Shown: in pieces, positions 50,514-59,337 of the stretch | Numbering within the stretch: the stretch's first letter is position 1 | How the letters are laid out: every line of letters begins with the position of its first letter | Virus record (IMG/VR): IMGVR_UViG_3300028377_000003 | Span: 62,001 to 126,000 of that record | Direction: 5' to 3' (one strand) | DNA from: a virus | DNA length: 64,000 bases | Program-made: the position numbers and the translations under genes | Notes under the pieces: generated by a model | What the model saw: only the letters and a program-made list of their open reading frames with translations | The model's database searches: none | Told to the model about the DNA's origin: nothing

Positions 50514-52615
50514 AACACGCTACAAAAGATGAGGCTGAAAAGGAGGAGGAAGAGGCAGAGCGCCTCGTCCGTAAGTCACCTAAGAAAAAGCCTCCACGCC
50601 GGGATAAGGAGCGGGGTCGTATTAAAAAAGACGACCCTGATCTGGACAAGAAGGATGAGGACCTTTCGATGAACTATAAGGACATCGGAGGGTCCGTCAT
50701 TCTTGCCCGGTGGGTTGCGTCTGAACATGCGTCGCGTGTGGCAACAGCTTCCGAAGAGGAGTTCCTGAACACAGAGGTCAAGAACCCTAATTCGGAGGGC
50801 AAAGACAACGTTAAGCTCAAGTCACTCCAGAAAAAACCGGAGGGATCTCCGGGCCGCAAGAAATACGAACAGGAACGCAAGAAGTGGGAGAAGGCTAAAA
50901 AAGACGACGAGGGTAAGTCCAAGAAGAAAAAGAAGAAGACCAAGCCCAAGTCTAAGCCTAAGAGGCCACCACAGGACGATAGCGGCGTTTCTGAAGATCG
51001 TATGGATGAGTTGCAAGAGGCGGGTACAGATGAACTGTACGACCTTGCTGAAAGCTCTGACCCCTCCGAACAAGAGGCGGCCTTGAAGGTTATCAAGGAG
51101 CGCAAAAAGCCACTTCCCACAGGTTTCCCCGAACCTAGTAGTTTCAAGGGCACCCTATCGGGCCAGCAAGTATCACAGTTGAAGGAGCAGATCAAGAACT
51201 GGGACTTGATGGATTACAACACGAACATGAAGTCCCTGAAAGAGAATTGGTTGGAAGCCAACATGTCCGGGAACGACCGGGAGATGGATTACTTTCAAGA
51301 GGTGATGGACACTTACGAAAACTCTGCGGGAGCTATCCGAAGCAAAACGCTTCGGGATGCGGAAAGTCCCGAAGACCTTATGGAAGGTGAAGAGGATCTG
51401 AATGAGCCTTTCACGGATGCGGACAAAAAGGGCCTGCAGCGTAAGCGTAATGCTTGGTACCAGTCGGCGATGTTTTCGCCGCTGAACTCCGTGCAGGATA
51501 TGCTTGAGAAGGTAGAGGCCCAGCTAAATGGGGAAGCGCAGGAAGAGGGTGGGGGCGGTAAAAACCTTGAAGTCCAGATAGACAACGACGGCAATAAAAA
51601 GGTGATCGACCACAGCGAACCGGACACGGTGGAAGAGGGGTCGAAGAAAGAGGTCTATCTCAAGGAGATGCAAGGGCTCCTTCAAGAAGTCCGTGACCGC
51701 AAGATGTTCGATAAGAACTCAAGCGCGGATCGCTTTTTGATGACGGTCCGGGATGAAAGTGAAAGTGAGGCTATCAAGGATTTGGATCCCGGTTCTTACG
51801 ATTTCACAGATGATGAAGACATTAACAATTTTTTGGGCAAGGTCCGCAATCTGGGGTCGGCAGATATAGCTAGATTGGTCAAGGATGAGCCTATTTACCG
51901 GATGTATTTCAGTTTTGATGAGTCGGAAGATCCCGAGAATGTATCTATAACTGATAGAGAGAAGAGCGAGTTCATGGATAGTTTGCACGAGGATCTGAAG
52001 GTGCGCGGCTTTTACGAGCAGCTTCGGTTCCATAATGACGAGGATAACAACGTCTTTAATAAAGGCTCACTCCTCGCATACCGTGATCAGGCTATAAAAG
52101 ACTTGCAGAATTCGGGGCACAGCCTCGAAGAAAGTAAGGGCAACAAGAAGACGAAGCACCGCAGTTTCTGGGGCATGTTCTTAGATTGGATGGACGACAT
52201 GGTAAAAGACACCAATAAGAAATCAGCCGTGGAAGGGCGGTCCGTGCAGGCGGGTATCGCATCCGCATTCAAGAAGGCCGGGCTAAAGACCGCTCAGTAT
52301 CGCGGATTGCCCGGTCCACTTGCGGAAGATGATCCGTACAAGCCGCAGGCACCTAAGTGGCGTTTGCCTAAATCCAGACGGGATTTAGACCTCGACGATT
52401 ACATGGAGATCGTCAAAGAGGCCCGTGTCTGGCTCAAGGATTCGTACCTAACGCACGAACTTGTAGAAAAAGACTTTCGAATGGCGTGCAGCTTGGCTCT
52501 CGACTATTCCATCTATACAGCGTCTGATTACAAGTATAACGGTGCGGTAGGGGCACCTGAGTACGATCGCTTGCTCGATATCCTGCTTAGGATCGAAGGC
52601 AAAGGCGATCACTAA
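50507..52615 (+). CDS. Lysine/glutamate-rich structural-region protein, 702 aa
   Basis: No family recognised. The N-terminal 170 residues are extremely charged (KSPKKKPPRRDKERGRIKK; KSKKKKKKTKPKSKPK) with an embedded VILARWVASEHASRVA motif. The middle is helical and acidic. The C-terminal 100 residues form a more globular helical domain (ARVWLKDSYLTHELVEKDF). Located between portal and the small head-region genes, it may be a DNA-binding core protein packed in the head or an assembly factor. Confidence 0.55.
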   Translation: MVKHATKDEAEKEEEEAERLVRKSPKKKPPRRDKERGRIKKDDPDLDKKDEDLSMNYKDIGGSVILARWVASEHASRVATASEEEFLNTEVKNPNSEGKDNVKLKSLQKKPEGSPGRKKYEQERKKWEKAKKDDEGKSKKKKKKTKPKSKPKRPPQDDSGVSEDRMDELQEAGTDELYDLAESSDPSEQEAALKVIKERKKPLPTGFPEPSSFKGTLSGQQVSQLKEQIKNWDLMDYNTNMKSLKENWLEANMSGNDREMDYFQEVMDTYENSAGAIRSKTLRDAESPEDLMEGEEDLNEPFTDADKKGLQRKRNAWYQSAMFSPLNSVQDMLEKVEAQLNGEAQEEGGGGKNLEVQIDNDGNKKVIDHSEPDTVEEGSKKEVYLKEMQGLLQEVRDRKMFDKNSSADRFLMTVRDESESEAIKDLDPGSYDFTDDEDINNFLGKVRNLGSADIARLVKDEPIYRMYFSFDESEDPENVSITDREKSEFMDSLHEDLKVRGFYEQLRFHNDEDNNVFNKGSLLAYRDQAIKDLQNSGHSLEESKGNKKTKHRSFWGMFLDWMDDMVKDTNKKSAVEGRSVQAGIASAFKKAGLKTAQYRGLPGPLAEDDPYKPQAPKWRLPKSRRDLDLDDYMEIVKEARVWLKDSYLTHELVEKDFRMACSLALDYSIYTASDYKYNGAVGAPEYDRLLDILLRIEGKGDH

Positions 52616-52633
52616 TCCTTTTATACCTACGGA

Positions 52634-52662
52634 TTGATAGCGTGGATCAACTGTACCATAAG
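52634..52662 (+). promoter_or_regulatory. Candidate promoter
   Basis: TTGATA (52634-52639), 17-bp spacer, CATAAG (52657-52662), 27 bases before the ATG at 52690. Weaker than the TTGACG/TATAAG promoters at 3.7-8.3 kb. Confidence 0.5.
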
Positions 52663-52689
52663 TAACCCCCCGATCAAGGGAGATTTGAT

Positions 52690-53106
52690 ATGCTGACTAA
52701 GAAAGAGGCAATTGCCCTCACAAAGCGTCTTGACAAGATCGCGAATCATGTCCAAGGCAATTTCGACCAGATGGGCCTTTCCAAAAAGGCTGCATACGAC
52801 TTTTGTCTGTATCTGGATCAAACGGCTGACGGTCTTGAAAAGGCTGCTGGTGTTGAGCGTAGTGCCAAGACGCTTCAGCGTGCGCCGGATGAAGAGTACA
52901 TGGACTCGTTCAACTCGCCGAAAGGGCCGGTCAAAATCGACCCGGACGAGCAGTACATGAACGAGTATGAGAATGACGACGATTCTCAAGTCGTGGAAGA
53001 CGACCAGATCGCTCCGATGAATGACGGAGATTGGGAAGTCGACGCCGGTGACGAAGACGATTGGTACACCGAAGCGGGCGAAGACGACTGGCACCTCGAC
53101 CTGTAA
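52690..53106 (+). CDS. Unknown protein with acidic aromatic tail, 138 aa
   Basis: The N-terminal helices (LTKKEAIALTKRLDKIANHV, about 2-60) are followed by a very acidic C-terminus with repeated E-x-Y-M and D-D-W patterns (DEEYMDSF, DEQYMNEY, EDDWYTE, EDDWHLDL). A good Shine-Dalgarno (AAGGGAG) is present. Its place in the head cluster suggests a virion or assembly protein; the acidic tail might mimic DNA or bind a basic partner. Not recognised. Confidence 0.6.
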   Translation: MLTKKEAIALTKRLDKIANHVQGNFDQMGLSKKAAYDFCLYLDQTADGLEKAAGVERSAKTLQRAPDEEYMDSFNSPKGPVKIDPDEQYMNEYENDDDSQVVEDDQIAPMNDGDWEVDAGDEDDWYTEAGEDDWHLDL

Positions 53107-53131
53107 TTCCGTTTTGTTTCAGGTGGCCAGC

Positions 53132-53794
53132 ATGAACCTTCGTGACCGACTTATTCGCCTTGGATCGGCGAACCCTAATTTGCGCCCGCATTTGCGCCTG
53201 CTTCTTCGGAAGCTGGCCATTAAGGCGCTGGGGTCCGTTGCTACACAAGAGGCGAAAATGGTCGGTACGCTCATCAATGAGCGTATGGAGGTTGATTGGG
53301 TTACGGATACTCGTGATCCACGGTGGAAAGATGCGATCGGGACGGAAAGGTACGATGAGGCTTTTGCCGAATTCGTATCCCTGAACGAACGTATCTTGAC
53401 GCATGTGCGAAAAGCGGCACGTGAGTTCTATGTTTTCCTCGAAGGAGGCGGCAAAGAGCTTGGGTCGTATGGCCTAACGGTCAAGGTCGGGAAGCCAGAA
53501 TACTTTTCGACCGACCCGGAAGAATGGGTAGCGTCCGAATTCGCTGTTGATGTGATGGTTAAAGATCATGTGGGCAGTTCGTCTTCGAAAATGCGTTACC
53601 GAGTGGTTGTTCGAAACCCTCTATCTGTGACGGATACGGTCAACGATATCAACTTTATGGCTTCCGGGGGAAGGGATTCGACATTATCGGCTGCTGACAT
53701 GTTCATCCAGTCGATGTCCCCTTTCCGTCACCTGAAGGATAAGGATTTTGGTCGATGGCGTCAACGACGACAGGGACTTCTCAATGACCGGTAA
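53132..53794 (+). CDS. LRPH-module protein in head cluster, 220 aa
   Basis: The module occupies residues 1-29 (LRDRLIRLG, LRPHLRLLLRKLA). A separate domain follows with VDWVTDTRDPRW, a helical segment (FVSLNERILTHVRKAAREF) and strands (GLTVKVGKPEYF; KMRYRVVVRN). The start at 53132 has AGGTGG 6 bases upstream and coincides with the module. The gene lies between portal and protease genes, so the product is probably a head component. Confidence 0.75.
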   Translation: MNLRDRLIRLGSANPNLRPHLRLLLRKLAIKALGSVATQEAKMVGTLINERMEVDWVTDTRDPRWKDAIGTERYDEAFAEFVSLNERILTHVRKAAREFYVFLEGGGKELGSYGLTVKVGKPEYFSTDPEEWVASEFAVDVMVKDHVGSSSSKMRYRVVVRNPLSVTDTVNDINFMASGGRDSTLSAADMFIQSMSPFRHLKDKDFGRWRQRRQGLLNDR

Positions 53795-54554
53795 GCGATC
53801 TTTCATAGACCACCAGCAACTGGCTACCCGATTCGAAGTTGGGGACCGGGTGTATTATGTGGATCCGCACCGGATGCGGAGATCCCCCCATGTTGGCGTA
53901 GTGACGAAAGTCCACCGAGGCATTGGGTTTGTCGATGTAGATTTCGGGTGGGGTAACGAACGTATCACCCCCGAAGAGTTGGCACCGGCTGAAACACCGG
54001 GTGCTGAAGACGGTCCCGATGACCCGGTAGAATTCATGGATGATCAAGATCAAAGAACCGCCATGTGTTCACACGACTTAGCTAAAAGCCTAGCCCGCCA
54101 TTACCGCCAGCGCGTATCCCACCTTTATCTCACTGCCAATCACTTTTGTGAGCAAGGCATTGAGCAGATGGATACGTACCACACGATTTACAAGCGGTAT
54201 ATGGGCGAGTTTTCGGATTTCGAGATCAAACATGCCGTGAAGACGGCTTTCGAAGCTCCTGAACAAATTCGTAAAGCAATGTACTGGAAAGAGAAAGGAC
54301 GCCAGTACGTGCCTACGCAACAGGAGTTGGATACCGGATGTTTTCATTGTCCCCGGTGCAAGAGCGTTGAGCTAGAGCAAACGATCTACAAAAAGTGGAC
54401 GAAGCTCTATGCGTGCCGGGAATGCCTGTTCTTGATTAAGCCAGCGGACATCCTCGACTCGCTCGATGATGCAGCCCGTGAAGAGGCGGAGGAACAGCTT
54501 GGATGGAGTCCTAGTGTATCGGACCCGGCGAAAGCATTTAACGAGTGGCTATAA
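53784..54554 (+). CDS. Protein with KOW-like N-terminus and C-terminal zinc ribbon, 256 aa
   Basis: Residues 17-67 look like a small beta barrel (FEVGDRVYYVDPHRMRRSPH, then GVVTKVHRGIGFVDVDF) of the KOW/Tudor kind. Residues 186-214 form a zinc ribbon: C189-P-R-C192 and C211-R-E-C214, with extra C186. Between them is a helical region. Such a pairing fits a nucleic-acid- or polymerase-binding protein. It starts within the last codons of the previous gene. Function unknown. Confidence 0.6.
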   Translation: MTGKRSFIDHQQLATRFEVGDRVYYVDPHRMRRSPHVGVVTKVHRGIGFVDVDFGWGNERITPEELAPAETPGAEDGPDDPVEFMDDQDQRTAMCSHDLAKSLARHYRQRVSHLYLTANHFCEQGIEQMDTYHTIYKRYMGEFSDFEIKHAVKTAFEAPEQIRKAMYWKEKGRQYVPTQQELDTGCFHCPRCKSVELEQTIYKKWTKLYACRECLFLIKPADILDSLDDAAREEAEEQLGWSPSVSDPAKAFNEWL

Positions 54555-54572
54555 TGATTGCGAGGCAGACGG

Positions 54573-54989
54573 ATGAGTTTACGCGACAGTATCATCCGAC
54601 TGGCCTATAGAAGCCCTTCCAGACGATCACGCCTACTACCACTAGTTAAACTAGCTACCAACCTTAGCACGCTCGATGTGCGGATTTTCGATTTCGTCAG
54701 GAACCAATTCCTGCAGGAATTGACCGATAATTTCGTCGAGAGCTTTGACTATAAAACTACGATTACGAAAAAGGATCTAGGGTACATCGAAGGCAGTCGG
54801 AGCCATTTCACGTGGCGGCTAAAATTTGACATTGTTCATCGAGGCAGTGCTTACGAGATCGAAACGACGCTTCATGCAGGGACGTCTTTTCAGGACGCAC
54901 AGTTTATTAAGTTCGAAACCGGTCAACACGAGTCGCTCGAAGACCTTTTCGACAAGATCAACGATTCGCTTTCCAATTTCATGACGTGA
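54573..54989 (+). CDS. LRPH-module protein, 138 aa
   Basis: A diverged module at residues 1-28 (LRDSIIRLAYRSPSRRSRL, ending LVKLA), closer to the version in the Dps-like protein at 63631 (IIRFAYENP). The C-terminal domain has strands (FTWRLKFDIVHRG; YEIETTLHAG) and a final helix (LEDLFDKINDSLSNF). GAGG lies 7 bases before the ATG. It is followed 5 bases later by another member. Confidence 0.72.
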   Translation: MSLRDSIIRLAYRSPSRRSRLLPLVKLATNLSTLDVRIFDFVRNQFLQELTDNFVESFDYKTTITKKDLGYIEGSRSHFTWRLKFDIVHRGSAYEIETTLHAGTSFQDAQFIKFETGQHESLEDLFDKINDSLSNFMT

Positions 54990-54994
54990 CCACT

Positions 54995-55348
54995 ATGGAC
55001 CTGAAAGATCAACTGGTCAAGTTGGGCAAATCTAAGCCGAAATTGCGTAAGCACCTCCGGTACCTGCTCGCCGCTGTTGATCATTCGACGTATAAAAAAC
55101 TTGCCTCCGATTTGAAAAGGGACGGCTGGTACATTCAAAGCGTTGGTTGGGATCACGTTCGTGTTTCGCACGAAGATCTTAATGCAAAATGGGTAGAGGT
55201 CCGGTTGGAGGAAGATGTAGATCCCCCCGATGCGCTAACCATGTCTATCCATTTTGATAATCTACGTGGCGGTGAGGAATTGGCGGGGATCCGCAAGAAT
55301 GCCTTAAAAGGCGCTTTTTACGATCTTCTTGATAAGACAGGCCGCTAA
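54995..55348 (+). CDS. LRPH-module protein, 117 aa
   Basis: The module (LKDQLVKLG, LRKHLRYLLAA) is nearly identical to the one at 991. The C-terminal domain has strands GWYIQSVGWDHVRVSHEDL, WVEVRLEED, LTMSIHFD and a last helix, again strands then helix. It is separated by 5 bases from the preceding stop and has no own Shine-Dalgarno, so translation is coupled. The next gene is the prohead protease. Confidence 0.72.
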   Translation: MDLKDQLVKLGKSKPKLRKHLRYLLAAVDHSTYKKLASDLKRDGWYIQSVGWDHVRVSHEDLNAKWVEVRLEEDVDPPDALTMSIHFDNLRGGEELAGIRKNALKGAFYDLLDKTGR

Positions 55349-55378
55349 TAGACAGGCTTAAACCAAATTGGTGATCCA

Positions 55379-56899
55379 ATGGCTTTTGTAAAATACGCTA
55401 ACGCAGTTGTTCAGTCGCCCCGTGTAGGACTTGAGGGGTGGAACACGTATCGGCAAAGCAAGCTCCTTGCGGGGGTTGACTTTGGTAGCCGTACATCTGC
55501 CATTTCGATCGAGAACTACAGCCCGGATAAGTACCTCCTTACCCACTGCACTATTATCGCCTCTGTGGACGTTGACGAGGCCCCTAACAGCAAGACGGGT
55601 GAGGTTACGACCGATGATGGGCATACGATCAATAGACCGTATACGGACTATCTGATCAAGCCCGGCTGCTCCAAGTACATCAACCAGAACGGCGATGCTT
55701 GGGAGCGCAAACTACTCTTGTCTACATACAAGACGTTTGTGGGAGCCGAGAACTATGTAGAGCATATCCAGATCCCGGAACTAAGCAAGGGCAAAATTAT
55801 CGACGCCGTTGCCCGTGATCTCGGGGACAGCGTGTACGTCGACATTCTCGTCGCTACGGACCGCAAGCACAAGGATCTGGTAGCTAAGATCGAATCGGGG
55901 GAGCTTAACACCCTTTCGATGGGATGCACGATTGCTTTTTCGGCTTGCACCAAGTGCGGCAACGTAGCCATTGACGAGCCACAGCTTTGCCACCACGTCA
56001 AGTATGAGAAGGGTAACAAGTTCATCGGCCCGGAAGGTAAGATCCGCGTTGTCGCTGAACTGTGCGGCCACCACACGGACCCTGAGTCTGTTAAGTTCAT
56101 CGAGGCATCTTGGGTAGGCAACCCCGCATTCAAAGGGGCGGTCATGCGCAACATCCTTGATCTGAACAAGCCGTCGACCAAAGAGCCGACGCCGTATGAA
56201 GAAGATAAGCTACAGAGCTTGATCCAAGAGGCACACACTAAATCCACGGTCAATCCCACTGAGGATTGGACCAAGTATTTCCTAAAGACCGCAAGCGCTC
56301 AGATCAGGACCGAAGTGAACGAGGCCGTATCGTCGGCATTCAATAGCTTTGCTCAGCGTCAAGCGTTTGACGACTTCGAAGAGGAAGAGGTCGAAGAGGA
56401 GGTCGAGGAAGAAGTGGGTTTGATCGACGATGTGTCGGACAAGCTGAAAGAAAAGATCAAAAAGCGTATTGAAAAAGAGTTGAAAGAAGAGCTTCGCGAG
56501 CAAGAAGAACCCAATGCAATGCCCGAAGCTGAACGCGCACCCAACGATTCGGTACACCATTCATATATGATTTTTGCGGAAAGGTACGCTAATGAGTTGG
56601 GTGGCCGTACCAAAAATGCGTTCCGCATTCTTTACATGCTTCAAGATCCAAACACCTTTTTCAAACACAAGCACCGGTTCGCGAATACAGACATTGTAAC
56701 AGCAATGTACCTGCACGACCGAGACGGTAAACGAGAATCCCTACCCCCAGAGTTTTATCTGAGTCTTCAAAAGGTCGGAAGCGCCAGCAATTATGGTGAT
56801 CTTCGACAGTTTTTGAAGGCATGTATACGGTCGCTTGGCCGTAAGATAAACCGCCGAGAAGCAGGAATTTTGCTCGAAAGGGCTAAATTTCTTAACTAA
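55379..56899 (+). CDS. Prohead protease with metal-knuckle insert and C-terminal extension
   Basis: 506 aa. The N-terminal 260 residues fit the prohead maturation protease fold: HCTIIASVDVDEAPN, candidate catalytic H129 in ENYVEHIQIPELSKG and S180 in LNTLSMGC, with a cysteine/histidine cluster C190-x-x-C193...C204-H205 that probably binds zinc. Residues 330-385 are an acidic coiled stretch, and the last 110 residues form another helical domain. It cleaves scaffold and other internal proteins during head maturation. The long extension could act as a built-in scaffold. Confidence 0.82.
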   Translation: MAFVKYANAVVQSPRVGLEGWNTYRQSKLLAGVDFGSRTSAISIENYSPDKYLLTHCTIIASVDVDEAPNSKTGEVTTDDGHTINRPYTDYLIKPGCSKYINQNGDAWERKLLLSTYKTFVGAENYVEHIQIPELSKGKIIDAVARDLGDSVYVDILVATDRKHKDLVAKIESGELNTLSMGCTIAFSACTKCGNVAIDEPQLCHHVKYEKGNKFIGPEGKIRVVAELCGHHTDPESVKFIEASWVGNPAFKGAVMRNILDLNKPSTKEPTPYEEDKLQSLIQEAHTKSTVNPTEDWTKYFLKTASAQIRTEVNEAVSSAFNSFAQRQAFDDFEEEEVEEEVEEEVGLIDDVSDKLKEKIKKRIEKELKEELREQEEPNAMPEAERAPNDSVHHSYMIFAERYANELGGRTKNAFRILYMLQDPNTFFKHKHRFANTDIVTAMYLHDRDGKRESLPPEFYLSLQKVGSASNYGDLRQFLKACIRSLGRKINRREAGILLERAKFLN

Positions 56900-56929
56900 T
56901 ACGAGTTTTTTCCGGTTATTCATTTGTAC

Positions 56930-57035
56930 GAAGCGTCTTTAGTATACCCATCTCTAGGTGGGGTGCGCAGTGCTTCGTAATTCAAGTTAAGGCTCCGGCT
57001 TCGTACTTCGCATTATTCGTAAGCACGGTACCGTG
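56930..57035. repeat. Inverted repeats between protease and scaffold genes
   Basis: ACGAAGC near 56930 is inverted as GCTTCGT near 56973, and CACGGTACCGTG at 57024-57035 is a perfect 12-bp palindrome 25 bases before the next ATG. They may mark a promoter or RNA-processing site for the scaffold-capsid genes. No T tract follows. Confidence 0.5.
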
Positions 57036-57060
57036 ATATCAGTTTTCTGGAGGTTACCCA

Positions 57061-58614
57061 ATGAGTAGAGATCGACTCTCGTGGAAAGCCCGCCGCCGTC
57101 AAGCGGAACGTCGTAAGAACGCCGATCCGTACACAATGAACCAAGATCGTACTCATGTACCCACAGAGGACTACATGATTGGCGATCCGGCAGTATGGGC
57201 AGAGGAACCCGTTGATGATCTTGAGGATCTCGACGGAACAGAACGTAATGAACTTGGTATGCCTGACATGCTAGACACCACACACGACCATAAGGACGTG
57301 GATGCGTGGAATAGCGGTGATGCATACGACAACGGCGACACGTTTGGTCCCGGCGATAAGCTGGACGGACGTGAGGCCAAGGTTCGTCTCGCCAAGATGC
57401 AGCGTCACTTCGATAAGAAAGCCTTTCAGTGCGTTCGTATCGCACAGGCTATTCTTCCGCAAGCTGGTGACGATGTGATCGCCGAGCAGGCCCTTGACCT
57501 TATGCCTCTTCCCGACGACGCAGTGGTTGCAACTTCCCTTCGGCTTTCTGAGCTACTGGAACGCATCGCTGAAGAAGACGCCGAGGAAGGCGACGACGAA
57601 GGTGGCGAGGATAAAGAAGCTTCCCTGAGTCCCGATGAAATGCTTCGCGTCATGATGGCCGAAGAAGAAGGGGACGATGAGGATGCTGACGAAGATGAGG
57701 CTAAAGACGCCTCGGATGATGACGACGACGATGAAGACGACGAAGGCGAAGGAAAAGAAGCCAGCGTTCGTCAGATGGTCGCCGAAGAACTCGCCAAACT
57801 TTTCGGACAGCCCAAAGTTGCCGAAGAAGATGAGGACGAGGAAGAAGACGAAGCGAAGGATGCTTCGGATGATGATGAAGAAGACGAAGCGAAGGACGCT
57901 TCGGATGATGAGGACGATGAGGACGAAGAAGAGTCCAAAGAGTCCAGCGTTCGCGAAGCGATCGCCCAAGAACTTGCTCGTATGTTCGGACAGCAGCCCA
58001 AGGTTGCCGAAGACGACGAGGAAGATGAGGACGACGCCGAAGAAGACGAAGCGAAGGATGCTTCGGACGACGAGGACGCCGATGAGGATGATGAGGACGC
58101 CGACAAGGAGTCCATGCTCGCCGATCTAATGGCGGAAGCAGGCATCGATCTTCAAGCCAACCCGGTTCTACAGCAAACACTCCGTGACATGCAGCGTCGG
58201 TCCGAAGAGGACGAAGACGATGAGGACATGGATGCTGATGCTTGTGGCGACATGGGTATGGACATGGGCGATGATATCGCCGCCGACGAGATGCTTGATG
58301 AAGATCTCGACGCCATGCTTAACGACATGGACCACGGAGCAGGTGCAAGCGAAGCTTCTGAGATCGGTATTGATCTTGAGCCTTCCCTTGACAATCTGGA
58401 TGCAGAAGCTCTCCTCGAAGAGGACGATGCTACGCTTCAGGCCCTTATGAACCGTCACTATTCGGTAGACGGACAGCAGGGCAAAAAGGCTTCAAAAGGT
58501 AGTAAAGGAGTATCACAACTCGGGCGGGTGAAAGAGGCTTCTTCCACGGGCGACGATGGTTTGTCGAAGCTGTGGGATAGTGCTCCCGACGTATCCAAGG
58601 TCTTCGGAAACTAA
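57061..58614 (+). CDS. Acidic scaffold/prohead-core-like protein with internal repeats
   Basis: 517 aa, extremely rich in Asp and Glu between residues 175 and 450. A helical unit recurs: ASVRQMVAEELAKLFGQ (about 234-250) and SSVREAIAQELARMFGQ (about 295-311), separated by acidic runs with repeated AKDASDD. A basic N-terminus (LSWKARRRQAERRKNA) and a basic C-terminal end frame it. Position between the protease and capsid genes and this composition fit a core or scaffolding protein removed or cleaved by the protease. Strong Shine-Dalgarno TGGAGG. Confidence 0.72.
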   Translation: MSRDRLSWKARRRQAERRKNADPYTMNQDRTHVPTEDYMIGDPAVWAEEPVDDLEDLDGTERNELGMPDMLDTTHDHKDVDAWNSGDAYDNGDTFGPGDKLDGREAKVRLAKMQRHFDKKAFQCVRIAQAILPQAGDDVIAEQALDLMPLPDDAVVATSLRLSELLERIAEEDAEEGDDEGGEDKEASLSPDEMLRVMMAEEEGDDEDADEDEAKDASDDDDDDEDDEGEGKEASVRQMVAEELAKLFGQPKVAEEDEDEEEDEAKDASDDDEEDEAKDASDDEDDEDEEESKESSVREAIAQELARMFGQQPKVAEDDEEDEDDAEEDEAKDASDDEDADEDDEDADKESMLADLMAEAGIDLQANPVLQQTLRDMQRRSEEDEDDEDMDADACGDMGMDMGDDIAADEMLDEDLDAMLNDMDHGAGASEASEIGIDLEPSLDNLDAEALLEEDDATLQALMNRHYSVDGQQGKKASKGSKGVSQLGRVKEASSTGDDGLSKLWDSAPDVSKVFGN

Positions 58615-58690
58615 GAAGATCACGGACACGACGTCCGCTTTCACTGATATAAAGTTCGTAGCAATCAACTAACGTTAGGAGAGGTCTAAA

Positions 58691-59320
58691 ATGGCACTTC
58701 CCGGACAAGCGAGCGGTGATTTCACCGAAAGCAGCAGCGCCCTACGTATCCTGTATGTAGGAAACCGCAATTCGTTCGCACAGCTTACCACTGACGGGTT
58801 CACACAGACGAACCCTCCCGTCGATTCTGGTACGGCTGGCGCGACTAAATCTGACACACTACCGACTGCACCCAAGCGCGGTGTACTTGGTGGTTCCGTA
58901 TGTTTCACTCGACCCGATGCTGGTAACGGCATGGTCGGTGGACCCGTATCCGCAGCACCTGCTGGTGGTTCGGTAACCCCCCTCGGTCTGTTTATTAACG
59001 ACGCGGCGGGCAACGCATACGAAAACACCCCGGCACCGGCATCCGGTCAGGCTCCGTACCTGTCCGGCCAAGGCACCTACGGTCTTCGTCTCTATGAGAC
59101 GTATGATCTGGCTACCGCCAACGGCAATGTACCCCTTGATTGGCAGTCTGGAGACAAGGTTTACGCCTCTGTCAACGGTTACCTGACCAATCTCACCGAT
59201 GCTGCAAATGCCTTTGAGGCAAGCACGCCCGGTGGCGGTGGTACACCCCTTGCTATGGGTGTCGTGAAGATAGTACCGGATTCGGTACATGCAGAAATCG
59301 TCATTGACCAGCGTATCTAA
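58691..59320 (+). CDS. Capsid decoration-like protein, 209 aa
   Basis: Gly-, Ala-, Thr- and Pro-rich beta protein (SSALRILYVGNRNSFAQ; YGLRLYETYDLATANGN; GVVKIVPDSVHAEIVI) with almost no Lys. It sits immediately before the major capsid gene with a good Shine-Dalgarno (TTAGGAGAGG), like head-decoration or stabilising proteins in other phages. High expression is expected. The family is not identified by sequence; the role is inferred from place and composition. Confidence 0.6.
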   Translation: MALPGQASGDFTESSSALRILYVGNRNSFAQLTTDGFTQTNPPVDSGTAGATKSDTLPTAPKRGVLGGSVCFTRPDAGNGMVGGPVSAAPAGGSVTPLGLFINDAAGNAYENTPAPASGQAPYLSGQGTYGLRLYETYDLATANGNVPLDWQSGDKVYASVNGYLTNLTDAANAFEASTPGGGGTPLAMGVVKIVPDSVHAEIVIDQRI

Positions 59321-59337
59321 GCTAAGGAGCCAGACTT

